Origin: Crateriforma spongiae
GTDB lineage: Bacteria; Planctomycetota; Planctomycetia; Pirellulales; Pirellulaceae
Length of the DNA: 64,000 nt
Direction of reading: 5' to 3'
NCBI RefSeq assembly: GCF_012290005.1
Contig: NZ_JAAXMS010000003.1
Span: 558,001 to 622,000, forward strand
A program made the position numbers and the translations under genes. The stretch's first letter is position 1. The number at the start of each line of letters is the position of its first letter. The notes under the pieces were generated by a model, which was given only the letters and a program-made list of their open reading frames with translations, did not search any database and was not told where the DNA came from. Below, in pieces: positions 37,199 to 47,675 of the stretch.

Positions 37199-38467
37199 CT
37201 AAGCCGTCAGTTCGGTAATCAGTTTACCACCCCCGGCAATCTTCATCGGCCTGCCGTTTTTGCTGGTGAAGGTCTTGTCGGTGGAAATTCCCAGGCCGTG
37301 GCAAACGGTCGACATTAAGTCTTCGCTGCTATACGGCTCGGTGTCCACCGCGGTTCCGTCCGCATTCGTTTGCCCGACTGCGATACCGCCTCGCAACGAA
37401 CCGCCCCCGACGACACAGGACCAAGCCCTGGCAAAGTGATCGCGTCCGGCGTTTTGATTGATCCGAGGCGTTCGCCCGAATTCGCCCATCCACAGGACCA
37501 CCGTGTCTTGCCACATGCCACGCTGGTTCAGGTCTTCGACCAACGCACTCATCGCCTGGTCCAACACCGGCAAGCGTTGATCGCGCAGGGTCGCATGGAT
37601 CCCCTGGTGATTATCCCAGCCGCCCAAGTCGACCTCCACAAACGGCACGCCGGCTTCGACCAACCGACGGGCCAGCAAACAGCCTTGGCCGAAACGGTTG
37701 GTCCCGTAGCGTTCCTTCATCGCCTCGGGTTCGCTGTCGACGTCAAACGCTTTCATCTGGTCGCTGGTCATCAACGCGACGGTTTTGTCCAAGACCTTGG
37801 CGTGTTCACCAGCCGGCGTGTCACGAGTTCGTCGAATGAATCCGCTTTCGATCAAATCCAACGCCGCGACACGTTGGCGCAAACGCTGGTCGTCCAGCCG
37901 CATTTCCAAGTTCCTAACGCGACCATCGCTGGTCACTGAAAACGGCGACCAAGCCATGCCCAAAAATCCCGGACCGCCGCTACTGCCGCCGACCGAAACG
38001 AAGGGGGGGATTTCCAATTCCGGTCTCTGGTGCATCAATTCGTGTGAAATGACGCTGCCATAGGTCGGGTGTTCAATGTTCGGGTTGGGAACGAAACCGG
38101 TGTGCATGTAATACCGGCCGCGATTGTGGTCCGCTTCGCGGGTGGACATGCTGCGGACGATCGACAGATGCTGCATCTGCTGGGCGACCTTGGGCAAGTG
38201 TTCACAGATCTGCACATCGCCGGTCGTTCCGATCGGTTTGAAGGGACCGCCGGTCGGTGCGCCGGGTTTCAAGTCCCACAAGTCGATCGTCGACGGACCG
38301 CCACCCATCCATAACAGGATCGCCGACTTGCGGTTCTTCCGCAGGCTGTCAGCGTTGGCACCGATCGCGCTTCCCAGCGTCATCGCCGAAGCGGCCATAG
38401 CGGATGAGCCGGCCAGGTGGCTGATGAAGTGCCGCCGTGTCATTCCCGTCGGAGTGGTGAAGAACAT
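37199..38467 (-). CDS. DUF1501 family protein, Tat-exported
   Basis: A 422-residue protein. A twin-arginine signal (MTRRHFISHLAGSSAMAASAM) is followed by the DUF1501 domain: LLWMGGGPSTIDLWDLKPG, HNRGRYYMHTGF, VEVDLGGWDNH and VVLWMGEFGRTPRIN with GRDHF, an alkaline-phosphatase/sulfatase-like fold with metal-ligand His and Asp residues. These proteins are almost always paired with DUF1549/DUF1553 proteins in planctomycetes, as here (57-base gap). Substrate unproven. Confidence 0.9.
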   Translation of the reverse strand: MFFTTPTGMTRRHFISHLAGSSAMAASAMTLGSAIGANADSLRKNRKSAILLWMGGGPSTIDLWDLKPGAPTGGPFKPIGTTGDVQICEHLPKVAQQMQHLSIVRSMSTREADHNRGRYYMHTGFVPNPNIEHPTYGSVISHELMHQRPELEIPPFVSVGGSSGGPGFLGMAWSPFSVTSDGRVRNLEMRLDDQRLRQRVAALDLIESGFIRRTRDTPAGEHAKVLDKTVALMTSDQMKAFDVDSEPEAMKERYGTNRFGQGCLLARRLVEAGVPFVEVDLGGWDNHQGIHATLRDQRLPVLDQAMSALVEDLNQRGMWQDTVVLWMGEFGRTPRINQNAGRDHFARAWSCVVGGGSLRGGIAVGQTNADGTAVDTEPYSSEDLMSTVCHGLGISTDKTFTSKNGRPMKIAGGGKLITELTA

Positions 38468-38524
38468 GGTCCGTTTCCCAAAAGAAGAAAAGTCAAACGT
38501 TGCTTTGATATGCGGGCGTCGTCG

Positions 38525-40249
38525 TCAATGTTGCATGATGAATTCGTTGCTGTTCAAAATGGCCCACCACATGTCGCCCAGCATTTCTTTCTGGTCGCCG
38601 CCCCGGGCCGCCATCAGCTTGGCCGCGATGCGGATCTCCGGTGCAGTCGGTTGTCGTGCCAGACCCGCCAAGAACAATCGGCGTACCGATTCACGCGGTG
38701 ACTTCGATGTGCGGGTCAACCGATCCAGAAATCCGCCCGTCTCGGTCTTGGTGGCTCGCCGCGTTAATTCACCGTTGAACAACATCAACGCCTGCGGGAT
38801 CGATCCGTTGAACGTCGTCGCTTCATCGCCTTCGTCGGTACCGAAAGCAACGACGAATTGCTGCAGCCAACGTCGTCGTTGTTGTTCCTGTTCTTCGTAG
38901 CTGCCTTCGGGGGTTGCACCGGTCGCCGTCAACAGTGATTGATACAGTTGCTCGGCGGACATCTGACGTAGATAGAAACGCGAAAACTTGGGCGTCTCGC
39001 CGATCGACGGATCGTCCAATTCGTTCGTCGCGTTCTTGGTGGCCGACAAGCGATAGGGCCGACTGAGTGTGATCCAAGCCTGCAGTTTCTTCAGGTCGTA
39101 ACTGCTTCGGCGAAATTCCGCAGCCAGTTCATCCAGCAACTCCGGATGGGTCGGCGGGTTGTGCGGCCCAAGATCGTCAATCGGTCGAGTGAAACCGTAG
39201 CCCAAGAAGTGCGCCCACATCCGATTGACGATCATCTTGTCCAGAAACTCGCTTTGCAGCATCAGCCGCGCCAGTTCCTGTCGCCGATTCACGTCGCTGA
39301 CGAATCCGCTGACGTCCACCTCGGTCCCGTCGGTGAACACCGGATACGCGACCTTGGTCAAGCCGTTTCGCAATTCATAAAACACCAACGCATCATCCGG
39401 ATCACCCGCTTCGCCGGCGAAGTCTTGGTCGATCAATTCGGCGTGATCGATGTCGCGGGTTCCCGACTGGAATCGCCGCAAGGCTCGCGTTTGCCGAAAG
39501 AAGGAATTGAATTCCCAGAACTTCTGTTGTTTCCACTGATTGAACGGGTGATTGTGGCACTGTGTGCACTGGACTTGTTGGCCAAGGAAGATGCGGGACG
39601 TGCTGCTGGTTGCCAGCGTTCCCTTTTCGGCGTTGACTTTATCAACCAGAAAGTTCACCGCACCGTTGAAGTTCTCGGTGCCGGGCTTGGTGGTCCCGGT
39701 CGCGGTGATCAAGTCGAACACGATCTTGTCGTAGGTCCGGTTTCCCGCGAACGAATCACGCAGGTACTTTTGCATGCCGCTGCGGTCGGTCAACGATCGG
39801 CGGTCCATCCCGCCGCTGCGTCCGATCAGCAGGTTGGTCCAAATGCCTGCCCAGTGATTCGCGTACTCCGCGGTGTACCGATCGTCGTGCAACAACCGTT
39901 GGACCAGTGCGACGTGCTTCTGCGGTGATCGATCGTCGGTGAAAGCTTCCAGTTCGGCGACCGAAGGGATCCGGCCGATCAAATCCAGAAACACACGACG
40001 GCACCACGTCGCGTCATCCGCTTCGGCCGAAGGACGCATTTCCCAATCGGTCCACACCGATTCGATGCGGGCGTCGATCCGGTCACACATCTCCGGACGC
40101 TGCATGGAATCGGCGTCATCGGCCCGGACAACCTGAACATCCACGCTGGCGAAAACAAACCAAGCCAAACAGATCGACGCCGCCGTCAAAACACGACGGC
40201 CGCCTGGCGCGGATGGATGTGAAAACGGTGATGAAGGCAATCGAATCAT
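38525..40249 (-). CDS. DUF1549/DUF1553 protein, exported, c-type-haem-like motif
   Basis: A 574-residue protein. A signal segment VLTAASICLAWFVFASVDVQVVRA leads to the DUF1549 domain (CRRVFLDLIGRIPSVAELEAF, AEYANHWAGIWTNLLIGR) with FLGQQVQCTQCHNHPFNQW at about 221-239, which holds a CXXCH motif. The DUF1553 domain follows (KMIVNRMWAHFLGYGFTRPIDDLG, PPTHPELLDELAAEF, RFYLRQMSAEQLYQSLLTATGA, LARQPTAPE). First gene of a minus-strand run with DUF1501, sigma and anti-sigma genes. ATG at 40247-40249 was chosen, directly before the signal; the frame is open upstream. The 353-bp gap 40250-40602 holds no gene that I can support. Confidence 0.88.
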   Translation of the reverse strand: MIRLPSSPFSHPSAPGGRRVLTAASICLAWFVFASVDVQVVRADDADSMQRPEMCDRIDARIESVWTDWEMRPSAEADDATWCRRVFLDLIGRIPSVAELEAFTDDRSPQKHVALVQRLLHDDRYTAEYANHWAGIWTNLLIGRSGGMDRRSLTDRSGMQKYLRDSFAGNRTYDKIVFDLITATGTTKPGTENFNGAVNFLVDKVNAEKGTLATSSTSRIFLGQQVQCTQCHNHPFNQWKQQKFWEFNSFFRQTRALRRFQSGTRDIDHAELIDQDFAGEAGDPDDALVFYELRNGLTKVAYPVFTDGTEVDVSGFVSDVNRRQELARLMLQSEFLDKMIVNRMWAHFLGYGFTRPIDDLGPHNPPTHPELLDELAAEFRRSSYDLKKLQAWITLSRPYRLSATKNATNELDDPSIGETPKFSRFYLRQMSAEQLYQSLLTATGATPEGSYEEQEQQRRRWLQQFVVAFGTDEGDEATTFNGSIPQALMLFNGELTRRATKTETGGFLDRLTRTSKSPRESVRRLFLAGLARQPTAPEIRIAAKLMAARGGDQKEMLGDMWWAILNSNEFIMQH

Positions 40250-40573
40250 CGGCGGCGAAACCCTTGGTAACGTCCACCAAGGCATCCCCACGATTGTCGC
40301 ATCGCGTTCGGCCCCAGAAGAGTCACCCCGAAAAGTCAAAGGTGCGGCGGCTTGTCACAGTTCGAACGCCGATCCGCGGCGAAAGTACCCGCGGCCGTCG
40401 AATCGGTCCGAATCGAACCGACGAAACCAACAGCGGTGTTGAACCGTGCGATGCAGTGTATTCGGTCTGCAAACACGATCGTGGCCGCGACCGATCAAAT
40501 CCGGTACCAAGCAATGCCGTCGGCCAGTGAATTCCCACCCCAGGGAACGGATTTAACGGTTCCAGCGGATTTT

Positions 40574-40594
40574 CGGCCCGTCGGTGCCGGGCCG
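40574..40594 (-). terminator. Hairpin after the histidine-phosphatase-fold gene
   Basis: CGGCCCG, 7-base loop, CGGGCCG, a perfect 7-bp stem starting 9 bases past the stop codon at 40603 on the minus strand. No T-run, so termination is only suggested. Confidence 0.4.
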
Positions 40595-40602
40595 GGTCCG
40601 GG

Positions 40603-41193
40603 TCACGCGGTGGTGGTTTCGATCAGCGTCCAGTCGGCGGCCCGCGTTTCGGCTTGCCACAGATTGCTCAACTGTTCGCCGCGCAGGCAACTTTCGACCA
40701 ACGTCGCCAGCGGATCGGGGACGATCATCGCGATCACGCAGCCCCCGGGACGACGGATCAGTTTTCGGATTCCCTTGCGAACCCGTTCCTTGGCCATCGA
40801 GATGGGTTCGCCTTCCGGGGGACAGAAATCGTCAGGGGATTCCTGGCCGGCGCGATAGACCCGCGGTTGGTTGCGGCGGACTTCCTCGATCAACTTTCCG
40901 TGCCACAAACCGTGGTCGATGTTACGCAAGCATTCGATCGTCTTGACCCGCACGTCGCGGCCTTCGGCCAACCGCTTTGCCGTCTGTTGAGCGGACCGGC
41001 AGGGTGATGCATAGATCACACCGACGTTCAGGTTGGACAACTCGGACGCCATCGACGCCACTTCTCGCTTGCCCGATTTGCTAAGCGGAATGTCCAGGCT
41101 GCCTTTGATGCGACCCTGTTCATCAAATTCGGTGGAACCGGGGCGGATCAGCAGGACTTGGGCCCGCTGCGGGGCGCGTGACAACAACATCAT
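40603..41193 (-). CDS. Histidine phosphatase-fold protein lacking catalytic histidines (probable pseudoenzyme)
   Basis: A 196-residue protein that follows the phosphoglycerate mutase/histidine phosphatase pattern: LLIRPGSTEFDEQGRIKGSLDIPLS at 14-38, YASPCRSAQQTAKRLA at 61-76, LRNIDHGLWHGK at 89-100. The RHG motif, whose His is phosphorylated during catalysis, is RPG here (Pro18). The second catalytic His, normally in VSHG near the end, is Pro159 in MIVPDPLAT. The acid in LRE is Asn91. The codons are clear (CGC CCC GGT), so this is not a reading error within the window. Its ATG overlaps the rpe stop (ATGA), so it is translated together with rpe. Catalysis by the usual route looks impossible; a binding or scaffolding role is inferred. 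Confidence 0.8.
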   Translation of the reverse strand: MMLLSRAPQRAQVLLIRPGSTEFDEQGRIKGSLDIPLSKSGKREVASMASELSNLNVGVIYASPCRSAQQTAKRLAEGRDVRVKTIECLRNIDHGLWHGKLIEEVRRNQPRVYRAGQESPDDFCPPEGEPISMAKERVRKGIRKLIRRPGGCVIAMIVPDPLATLVESCLRGEQLSNLWQAETRAADWTLIETTTA

Positions 41194-41939
41194 CGTGTGG
41201 CCTCCTGTCCTGGACTGACGTCTGCACCGGACGGATTTGCCGCAGCGATCTGGTCATTCAGTTCGTCGATCGCTTTGCCATAGTCGTCGCTTTTCAAGAT
41301 CGCCGATCCGACGACGAAGCAATCGCAACCTGCCGCACGAACCTCGGCAATGTTGGACGCTTTGATGCCACCGTCGGCTTCCAGCAACAAATCCGGGTAT
41401 CGGTTGCGAAGCGAACGAAGGCGTTCCAACGCGATGGGGTTGAAGGCTTGTCCGCCAAAGCCGGCTTGGACGCTCATGATCAAAACCATGTCGACGTGGT
41501 CCAAACACGGTTCCAATTGGTCCATCGACGCGTCCGGATTGATCGCGACCCCGACCGCGACGCCAAGGTCGGCAATGGTCTGGGCCGCAGCCACCGGATC
41601 GTCGACCGCTTCGACGTGAAAGGTCAGCATGTCCGCGCCCGCGTCGACCATCGGCGCTGCGTAACGCAGCGGATCGCTGATCATCAGATGCACGTCCAGC
41701 GGCAAATCGGTGTGGCGTCGCAAGCCTTCGACGATCGGCATCCCGAAGGTCAGGTTGGGCACAAAGTGACCGTCCATCACGTCCAGGTGAAGCGCCCGGG
41801 CACCGGCATCGGTCAATCGCTGGAGTTCACCGCCCAGATCTCCAAAATCCGCGTTCAAAACGCTGGGCAACACCATCGGCGTTGACTCGCGAAACACGCG
41901 GATTCGTTCAGATCGATTGCGGTTGGCGTCAGAAGACAT
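41190..41939 (-). CDS. rpe: Ribulose-phosphate 3-epimerase
   Basis: A 249-residue TIM-barrel enzyme of the pentose phosphate pathway. VLPSVLNADFGDLGGEL opens the barrel; HLDVMDGHFVPNLTFG holds the metal-binding His/Asp residues, VHLMISDP, ILIMSVQAGFGGQAF-type strand, LEADGGIKASNI and VVGSAILKSDDY complete it. About 20 residues precede the conserved start, ATG at 41937-41939. It overlaps the phosphatase-fold gene by four bases. The 545-bp gap 41940-42484 upstream holds only a small stem-loop and an A/T-rich patch. Confidence 0.95.
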   Translation of the reverse strand: MSSDANRNRSERIRVFRESTPMVLPSVLNADFGDLGGELQRLTDAGARALHLDVMDGHFVPNLTFGMPIVEGLRRHTDLPLDVHLMISDPLRYAAPMVDAGADMLTFHVEAVDDPVAAAQTIADLGVAVGVAINPDASMDQLEPCLDHVDMVLIMSVQAGFGGQAFNPIALERLRSLRNRYPDLLLEADGGIKASNIAEVRAAGCDCFVVGSAILKSDDYGKAIDELNDQIAAANPSGADVSPGQEATR

Positions 41940-42251
41940 GCAGTCTCTCGCGTCGAGTTCACAAAGCCACCTTCGCCGACCATCGGTCCGGCGGTGATGC
42001 CGCCGGACACCGGACGAAAAAGATGACGCCAGGCCCGCATCCCCCATGCCATGGTGTCAGTCGGGCGACTGGCGTCCAAGGCGATTTCGCAAACCCCGTT
42101 CCAAGATCCCGTCGTTCGATCGGCGGTGTCGATGGTGCGGGGGCGCAAGTGGCGTTCGCGGGCCAAGTGGCGGAACAGACTGCAGAGAAGCCGGCCGGGT
42201 GTCAATCGGCGAATTCCCTGATCCCCGGCTGAAGCCTCCCCCGAAATGGCC

Positions 42252-42323
42252 GCCGAGTCCGTGAAACTCGGCGATTCTTCATTTGGGAATCTGGCCTAAA
42301 GGTTGCGATTTTTCCGTAAAATC
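42252..42323. other. Stem-loop and A/T-rich patch in the rpe-sulfatase gap
   Basis: GCCGAG (42252-42257) pairs with CTCGGC (42267-42272), followed by GATTCTTCATTT. About 35 bases on, GATTTT-TCCGT-AAAATC (42307-42323) is a second short inverted repeat in the only A/T-rich part of a 545-bp gap with no gene. Promoter or terminator roles are both possible. Confidence 0.3.
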
Positions 42324-42484
42324 CGATTTTCGTGGGTGCGGTTTTTGGGCACCGACCTCGCGTTGGGCCAATTCGATGCAAAACAGCCGTCCGCCATCGG
42401 GGGATCCGACACTGGTGGGCTCGGTTCCCACTCAATCGAGAAACGGTCGGCCATCGGCACGGCCGAACCGGCTCACGCCCGACA

Positions 42485-44077
<1,593 letters not shown>

Positions 44078-44373
44078 GTCGGAGGGGCTCGGCAACGCGT
44101 GTGCAAGGAAGGGGGGACGCAAGAAGGCACGACATCTTAGGCCAACCGTCGCCGATTCGCTGTTTACCCGAAGACAGAAGTTCAGATACCCTGCGACCGT
44201 TTGTGATGGCCTGAAGCCCGCCGGCAGCCCCAGGCCGCTTTCACGGAAGCCCGCCGGAGAACCGACCTGCGCGATGGATGAACGGACAAGGATGTCTTCG
44301 CCGATCGCATTCGGCCAACCAACCGAATCGCAACGCTTGTACTGATCACAACCGACGACCCGAGTGGTCTGGG

Positions 44374-47300
44374 ATGTCGATCGGGCGCGGCGTCTGCGCC
44401 GGTGCACTGCTGCTGGGCACCCTGCTGTGGTCCACGGTGGGGGCCGATGAATCGTCTCAAGACGATGCCCCTGCGCCAGGGCCGACCCCCGGGCCGACTT
44501 GGTCGCTGGTCATCGATGACGCACCCGTTTCGATCGCGGCGCCTGTGTTTCTGAAGCCGGGCACCGCATCCCAAATTCAAATTCAAGCAACGCGAAGTGA
44601 TGCGACCACCGGACAAGCGGTTCGCTTCATCGCACGACTGCTGTCGGTTCAACCGACTCGTGACGTGGATCGACAAACTGCGACGTCGGTTTGGGATGAT
44701 CAGGGATCCACCGAAACGATCACCGTGGACCTGCCCGATGATTTACTAGCCGGCGTTTACGAATTGCGGATTCAGTTGACCGACATTGTCGATTCGGCTT
44801 GGAATCGATTCCGCAAAGCGACCGAGTTGATGCCGATGACGCGGCTGACCTTGGTCGTGTTGCCGGAAACCAATGACGACGCGTCCGATGTTGAAACCGA
44901 ACACTCCGATGCATGGAACGGCGACAAGCTTTCCGATGAAGCGATTGCCGCGGTGACGTGGCGTAACGAGGATGCGATTCGGGCGGGCGGCGACCCCCTG
45001 CGTCCTTTCAACCGCTGGATGCCTAAGTCCAACCCCATCACTGGTTCGGCCTTGCCACATTTGCCAGGGATGACGCCCAACCCGCTGTTGAATTTGCCTG
45101 CGGTGGGCAAGGGAGATTCCTTGGCGGCCAAGTTGAAAGCCACTCAGTCAATTCAGCTGGAACTGTACGCAGGGTCCAATCGGTTGGATCCTCGCCAGTT
45201 GGTCGATCCTCGGCAACTGGTTCATGCACGGCAGCTGGACCCTCGGCAGTTGTTGGGGCGAAACGGACCCGAACGCCGCCGACTTTATCGTGTTCGGATT
45301 CGTCACACCGGACCGATTGGATCCGTGCTGACGGTTGCAGCGGAGCAGGCGGGCGCAAGCGATGCCGCGGTTTGTCGCGTTATCGCCAGCGGTGATCGCG
45401 CGGCCGATGGTTTGGATCCCGATGCTGATCGGTGGGAAGAAACCAGCATGCTGGTGCATGGTGCCGGTGACACCTTTCGTTTGACGGTGACCAACGATGG
45501 TCCGGGCGACGTGCTCATTCGCTCGGTTGAATTGGAATCGACCAACATTCCTTCCGCGACCAACAACCAGAATCGTACGAAGAACAGCGGGGGCGGTCGG
45601 CAAGTCTATCTGGCGGTATCGTCCCCGGACTGGTCGGCGCGATGGACCGGCGATGTCGATTGGCGATCCCTGCAGGATGAATTTGTCGATGCCACCTGCC
45701 AGGCCCAAAAGGACTGGGTTGCCGCCCAGCGGTGCCGCGAGTTTGTGCGCACGATGAACATCGATGGCGTGGTCGTTTCGGATTCGCTGTTGCCGCATCC
45801 CCGACGAATCCTGAATTCCGTGCTGGAATCCAGCGGGTGTCGATACGCCGAAGGTCATTTGTTGACGGCCGATAGGACGTCCGATCATCAGACGACGCAA
45901 TCACCAGCACCGGCGTCCGTGGATCAGGGCGAACAACAGGTTGCGCCGGAGCCTGTTCAGGATTCCGGTTGGGCGACTTGGGTGTCGTCAAAGACATCGT
46001 CAACCGCATCACTGCATACGGTGGATGTCTACGCGATGGGGCGAGATGCTTATACGGTTGCCAGTCGGTTGCGATGTCCCCGCCGCGAACGGGTCGATCA
46101 TCAACACGACCGACCGATCGCGCTGTGGTGTGGGCAACCGCCCCATGACCTCGGGCAACCCACGGCGATGGGTGAAGCGGTGTGGCGCGACCTTCAGATG
46201 GGGATCGCTCGCCTGGACCCCGACGTCGTTTTGCTGCACGTGACACCCGATTTTTTGCCGTCGGATGATCGCATTTGGGCCACGTTGCGGCGTTTCACTG
46301 CCCTGCCCACCGGCGATGGAACATTGCTGGCGGCCGCTGATTCGCATCATGATTACGTGATTGCACGCGCACACAGCGTCGGTGGCATGCACGGCGGCAA
46401 GGAACCCATTGACGACACTGGCGCAAATTCCCCTTCGGTGGCTTCCACCAAACATCCCGACTTTTTGACGCTGGGCAATCTGGCTCCTTGGCCGGTCGAT
46501 GCGTACATCCAAGCGACCGGGAAATCCAAAAACAGCGACGACACGGCTGTTCAGGAATCTCGCGATCGTGAACCCGAAGGAACGAGATTCCGGTTGGGCC
46601 CCGGGCAGTGGACGGCGGTCGCTTGGTCAACAAAGTCTCCGGTGCCACGATTCGTTCGCGTCGTTCCGGTCGGCGGGAAATCTTTGGCCGAAGCGGTTCA
46701 GCACGACGTGACTCGAGTGATTCAGCGGATGGGCTTGCTGGATCAGTTGGCCGATCAAACTCATCCCCAGGGTGATTGTCGTCTGGCAAACGGTGATTTC
46801 GAATCCGTCGGCCAATTGGGGCTGATCGGCTGGGTGCATTCCCAATTTCCCGAAGGCGCGGTTCTGTTGGATGACAAGAATCCGGCGGGGGGCGATCGGT
46901 CATTGTGCCTGACCAATCCACCTGGATCGAACAATCGGACATGGGTCATCAGCGACGCGATCGCGGCACCCTTGACCGGTCGCCTGACGGTCACCGCGTC
47001 GCTGCGCGGGCTAGGCAAATCGAACCAACCACCGCTGCGATTGCGTACCACGTTGGAAGGTCACGCCGGTGGCCAAGCGTTCCGTCGGTCACAAACGATC
47101 CGATTGAAAGCCGATTCGGCGTGGAGCCATCAACAGCATTTGTTGACCGTTGCGGACATTCCACGGGACGCTCGGCAGTTGCGATTGGCGATCGATTCAC
47201 TGGATTCCGGCAAAGTCTGGATCGACGACCTGAAACTGCAACAGTGGTTTCCGTTGCGGCCCGAAAGAGACGAATTACAGCGTTTGGCGTTCCTGGCCAT

Positions 47301-47571
47301 CGACGGAGTCCGTCAAGAAAATTTGACACACGCCGCCCGACTTCTACAAAATCAGTGGTCCCAATTGTTGTTGGATGACCACGCCGGTTTGCGTTTGGAT
47401 GCTGATTCGCTGGAGCCCGCATTTGTGCGGGGGCGATCGGGATCGGAAATGAAATCGTCCACATCGAAACGCGACCAGGCGATTCGTCCCGTTGATGCCG
47501 ATTCCAGTGAATCTGATCAAGGCATGACCGGTCGGATTCGCAGTTGGCTGCCACAACAATTACGGTTCTGA
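44374..47571 (+). CDS. Large secreted protein with glycoside-hydrolase-like and carbohydrate-binding-like parts
   Basis: A 1,065-residue protein with a signal peptide (CAGALLLGTLLWSTVGADES). Residues about 20-260 look like beta-rich Ig-like domains. Near residues 271-295 (bases 45184-45257) DPRQLV-DPRQLV-HARQL-DPRQLL forms a short tandem repeat. About 410-750 contains VYLAVSSPDWSARW, WVAAQRCREFVRTMNIDGVVVSDS and IARLDPDVVLLHVTPDF, reminiscent of a TIM-barrel hydrolase but without a pair of acids I can name. About 810-960 (LANGDFESVGQLGLIGW ... VWIDDLKLQQW) is a CBM4/9-like beta sandwich. Start ATG at 44374; the frame is open from 44278 across the sulfatase promoter region. Function unproven. 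Confidence 0.65.
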   Translation: MSIGRGVCAGALLLGTLLWSTVGADESSQDDAPAPGPTPGPTWSLVIDDAPVSIAAPVFLKPGTASQIQIQATRSDATTGQAVRFIARLLSVQPTRDVDRQTATSVWDDQGSTETITVDLPDDLLAGVYELRIQLTDIVDSAWNRFRKATELMPMTRLTLVVLPETNDDASDVETEHSDAWNGDKLSDEAIAAVTWRNEDAIRAGGDPLRPFNRWMPKSNPITGSALPHLPGMTPNPLLNLPAVGKGDSLAAKLKATQSIQLELYAGSNRLDPRQLVDPRQLVHARQLDPRQLLGRNGPERRRLYRVRIRHTGPIGSVLTVAAEQAGASDAAVCRVIASGDRAADGLDPDADRWEETSMLVHGAGDTFRLTVTNDGPGDVLIRSVELESTNIPSATNNQNRTKNSGGGRQVYLAVSSPDWSARWTGDVDWRSLQDEFVDATCQAQKDWVAAQRCREFVRTMNIDGVVVSDSLLPHPRRILNSVLESSGCRYAEGHLLTADRTSDHQTTQSPAPASVDQGEQQVAPEPVQDSGWATWVSSKTSSTASLHTVDVYAMGRDAYTVASRLRCPRRERVDHQHDRPIALWCGQPPHDLGQPTAMGEAVWRDLQMGIARLDPDVVLLHVTPDFLPSDDRIWATLRRFTALPTGDGTLLAAADSHHDYVIARAHSVGGMHGGKEPIDDTGANSPSVASTKHPDFLTLGNLAPWPVDAYIQATGKSKNSDDTAVQESRDREPEGTRFRLGPGQWTAVAWSTKSPVPRFVRVVPVGGKSLAEAVQHDVTRVIQRMGLLDQLADQTHPQGDCRLANGDFESVGQLGLIGWVHSQFPEGAVLLDDKNPAGGDRSLCLTNPPGSNNRTWVISDAIAAPLTGRLTVTASLRGLGKSNQPPLRLRTTLEGHAGGQAFRRSQTIRLKADSAWSHQQHLLTVADIPRDARQLRLAIDSLDSGKVWIDDLKLQQWFPLRPERDELQRLAFLAIDGVRQENLTHAARLLQNQWSQLLLDDHAGLRLDADSLEPAFVRGRSGSEMKSSTSKRDQAIRPVDADSSESDQGMTGRIRSWLPQQLRF

Positions 47572-47675
47572 TTCCGCGGTGCGGATCGGGGCGACCGACA
47601 TCCATCCCTAGTGCACATGGTCAGGCGTCGTTGATGGCGACGCGATCGGCACCGGTCCGCAGCGGAGTTTGTTGA

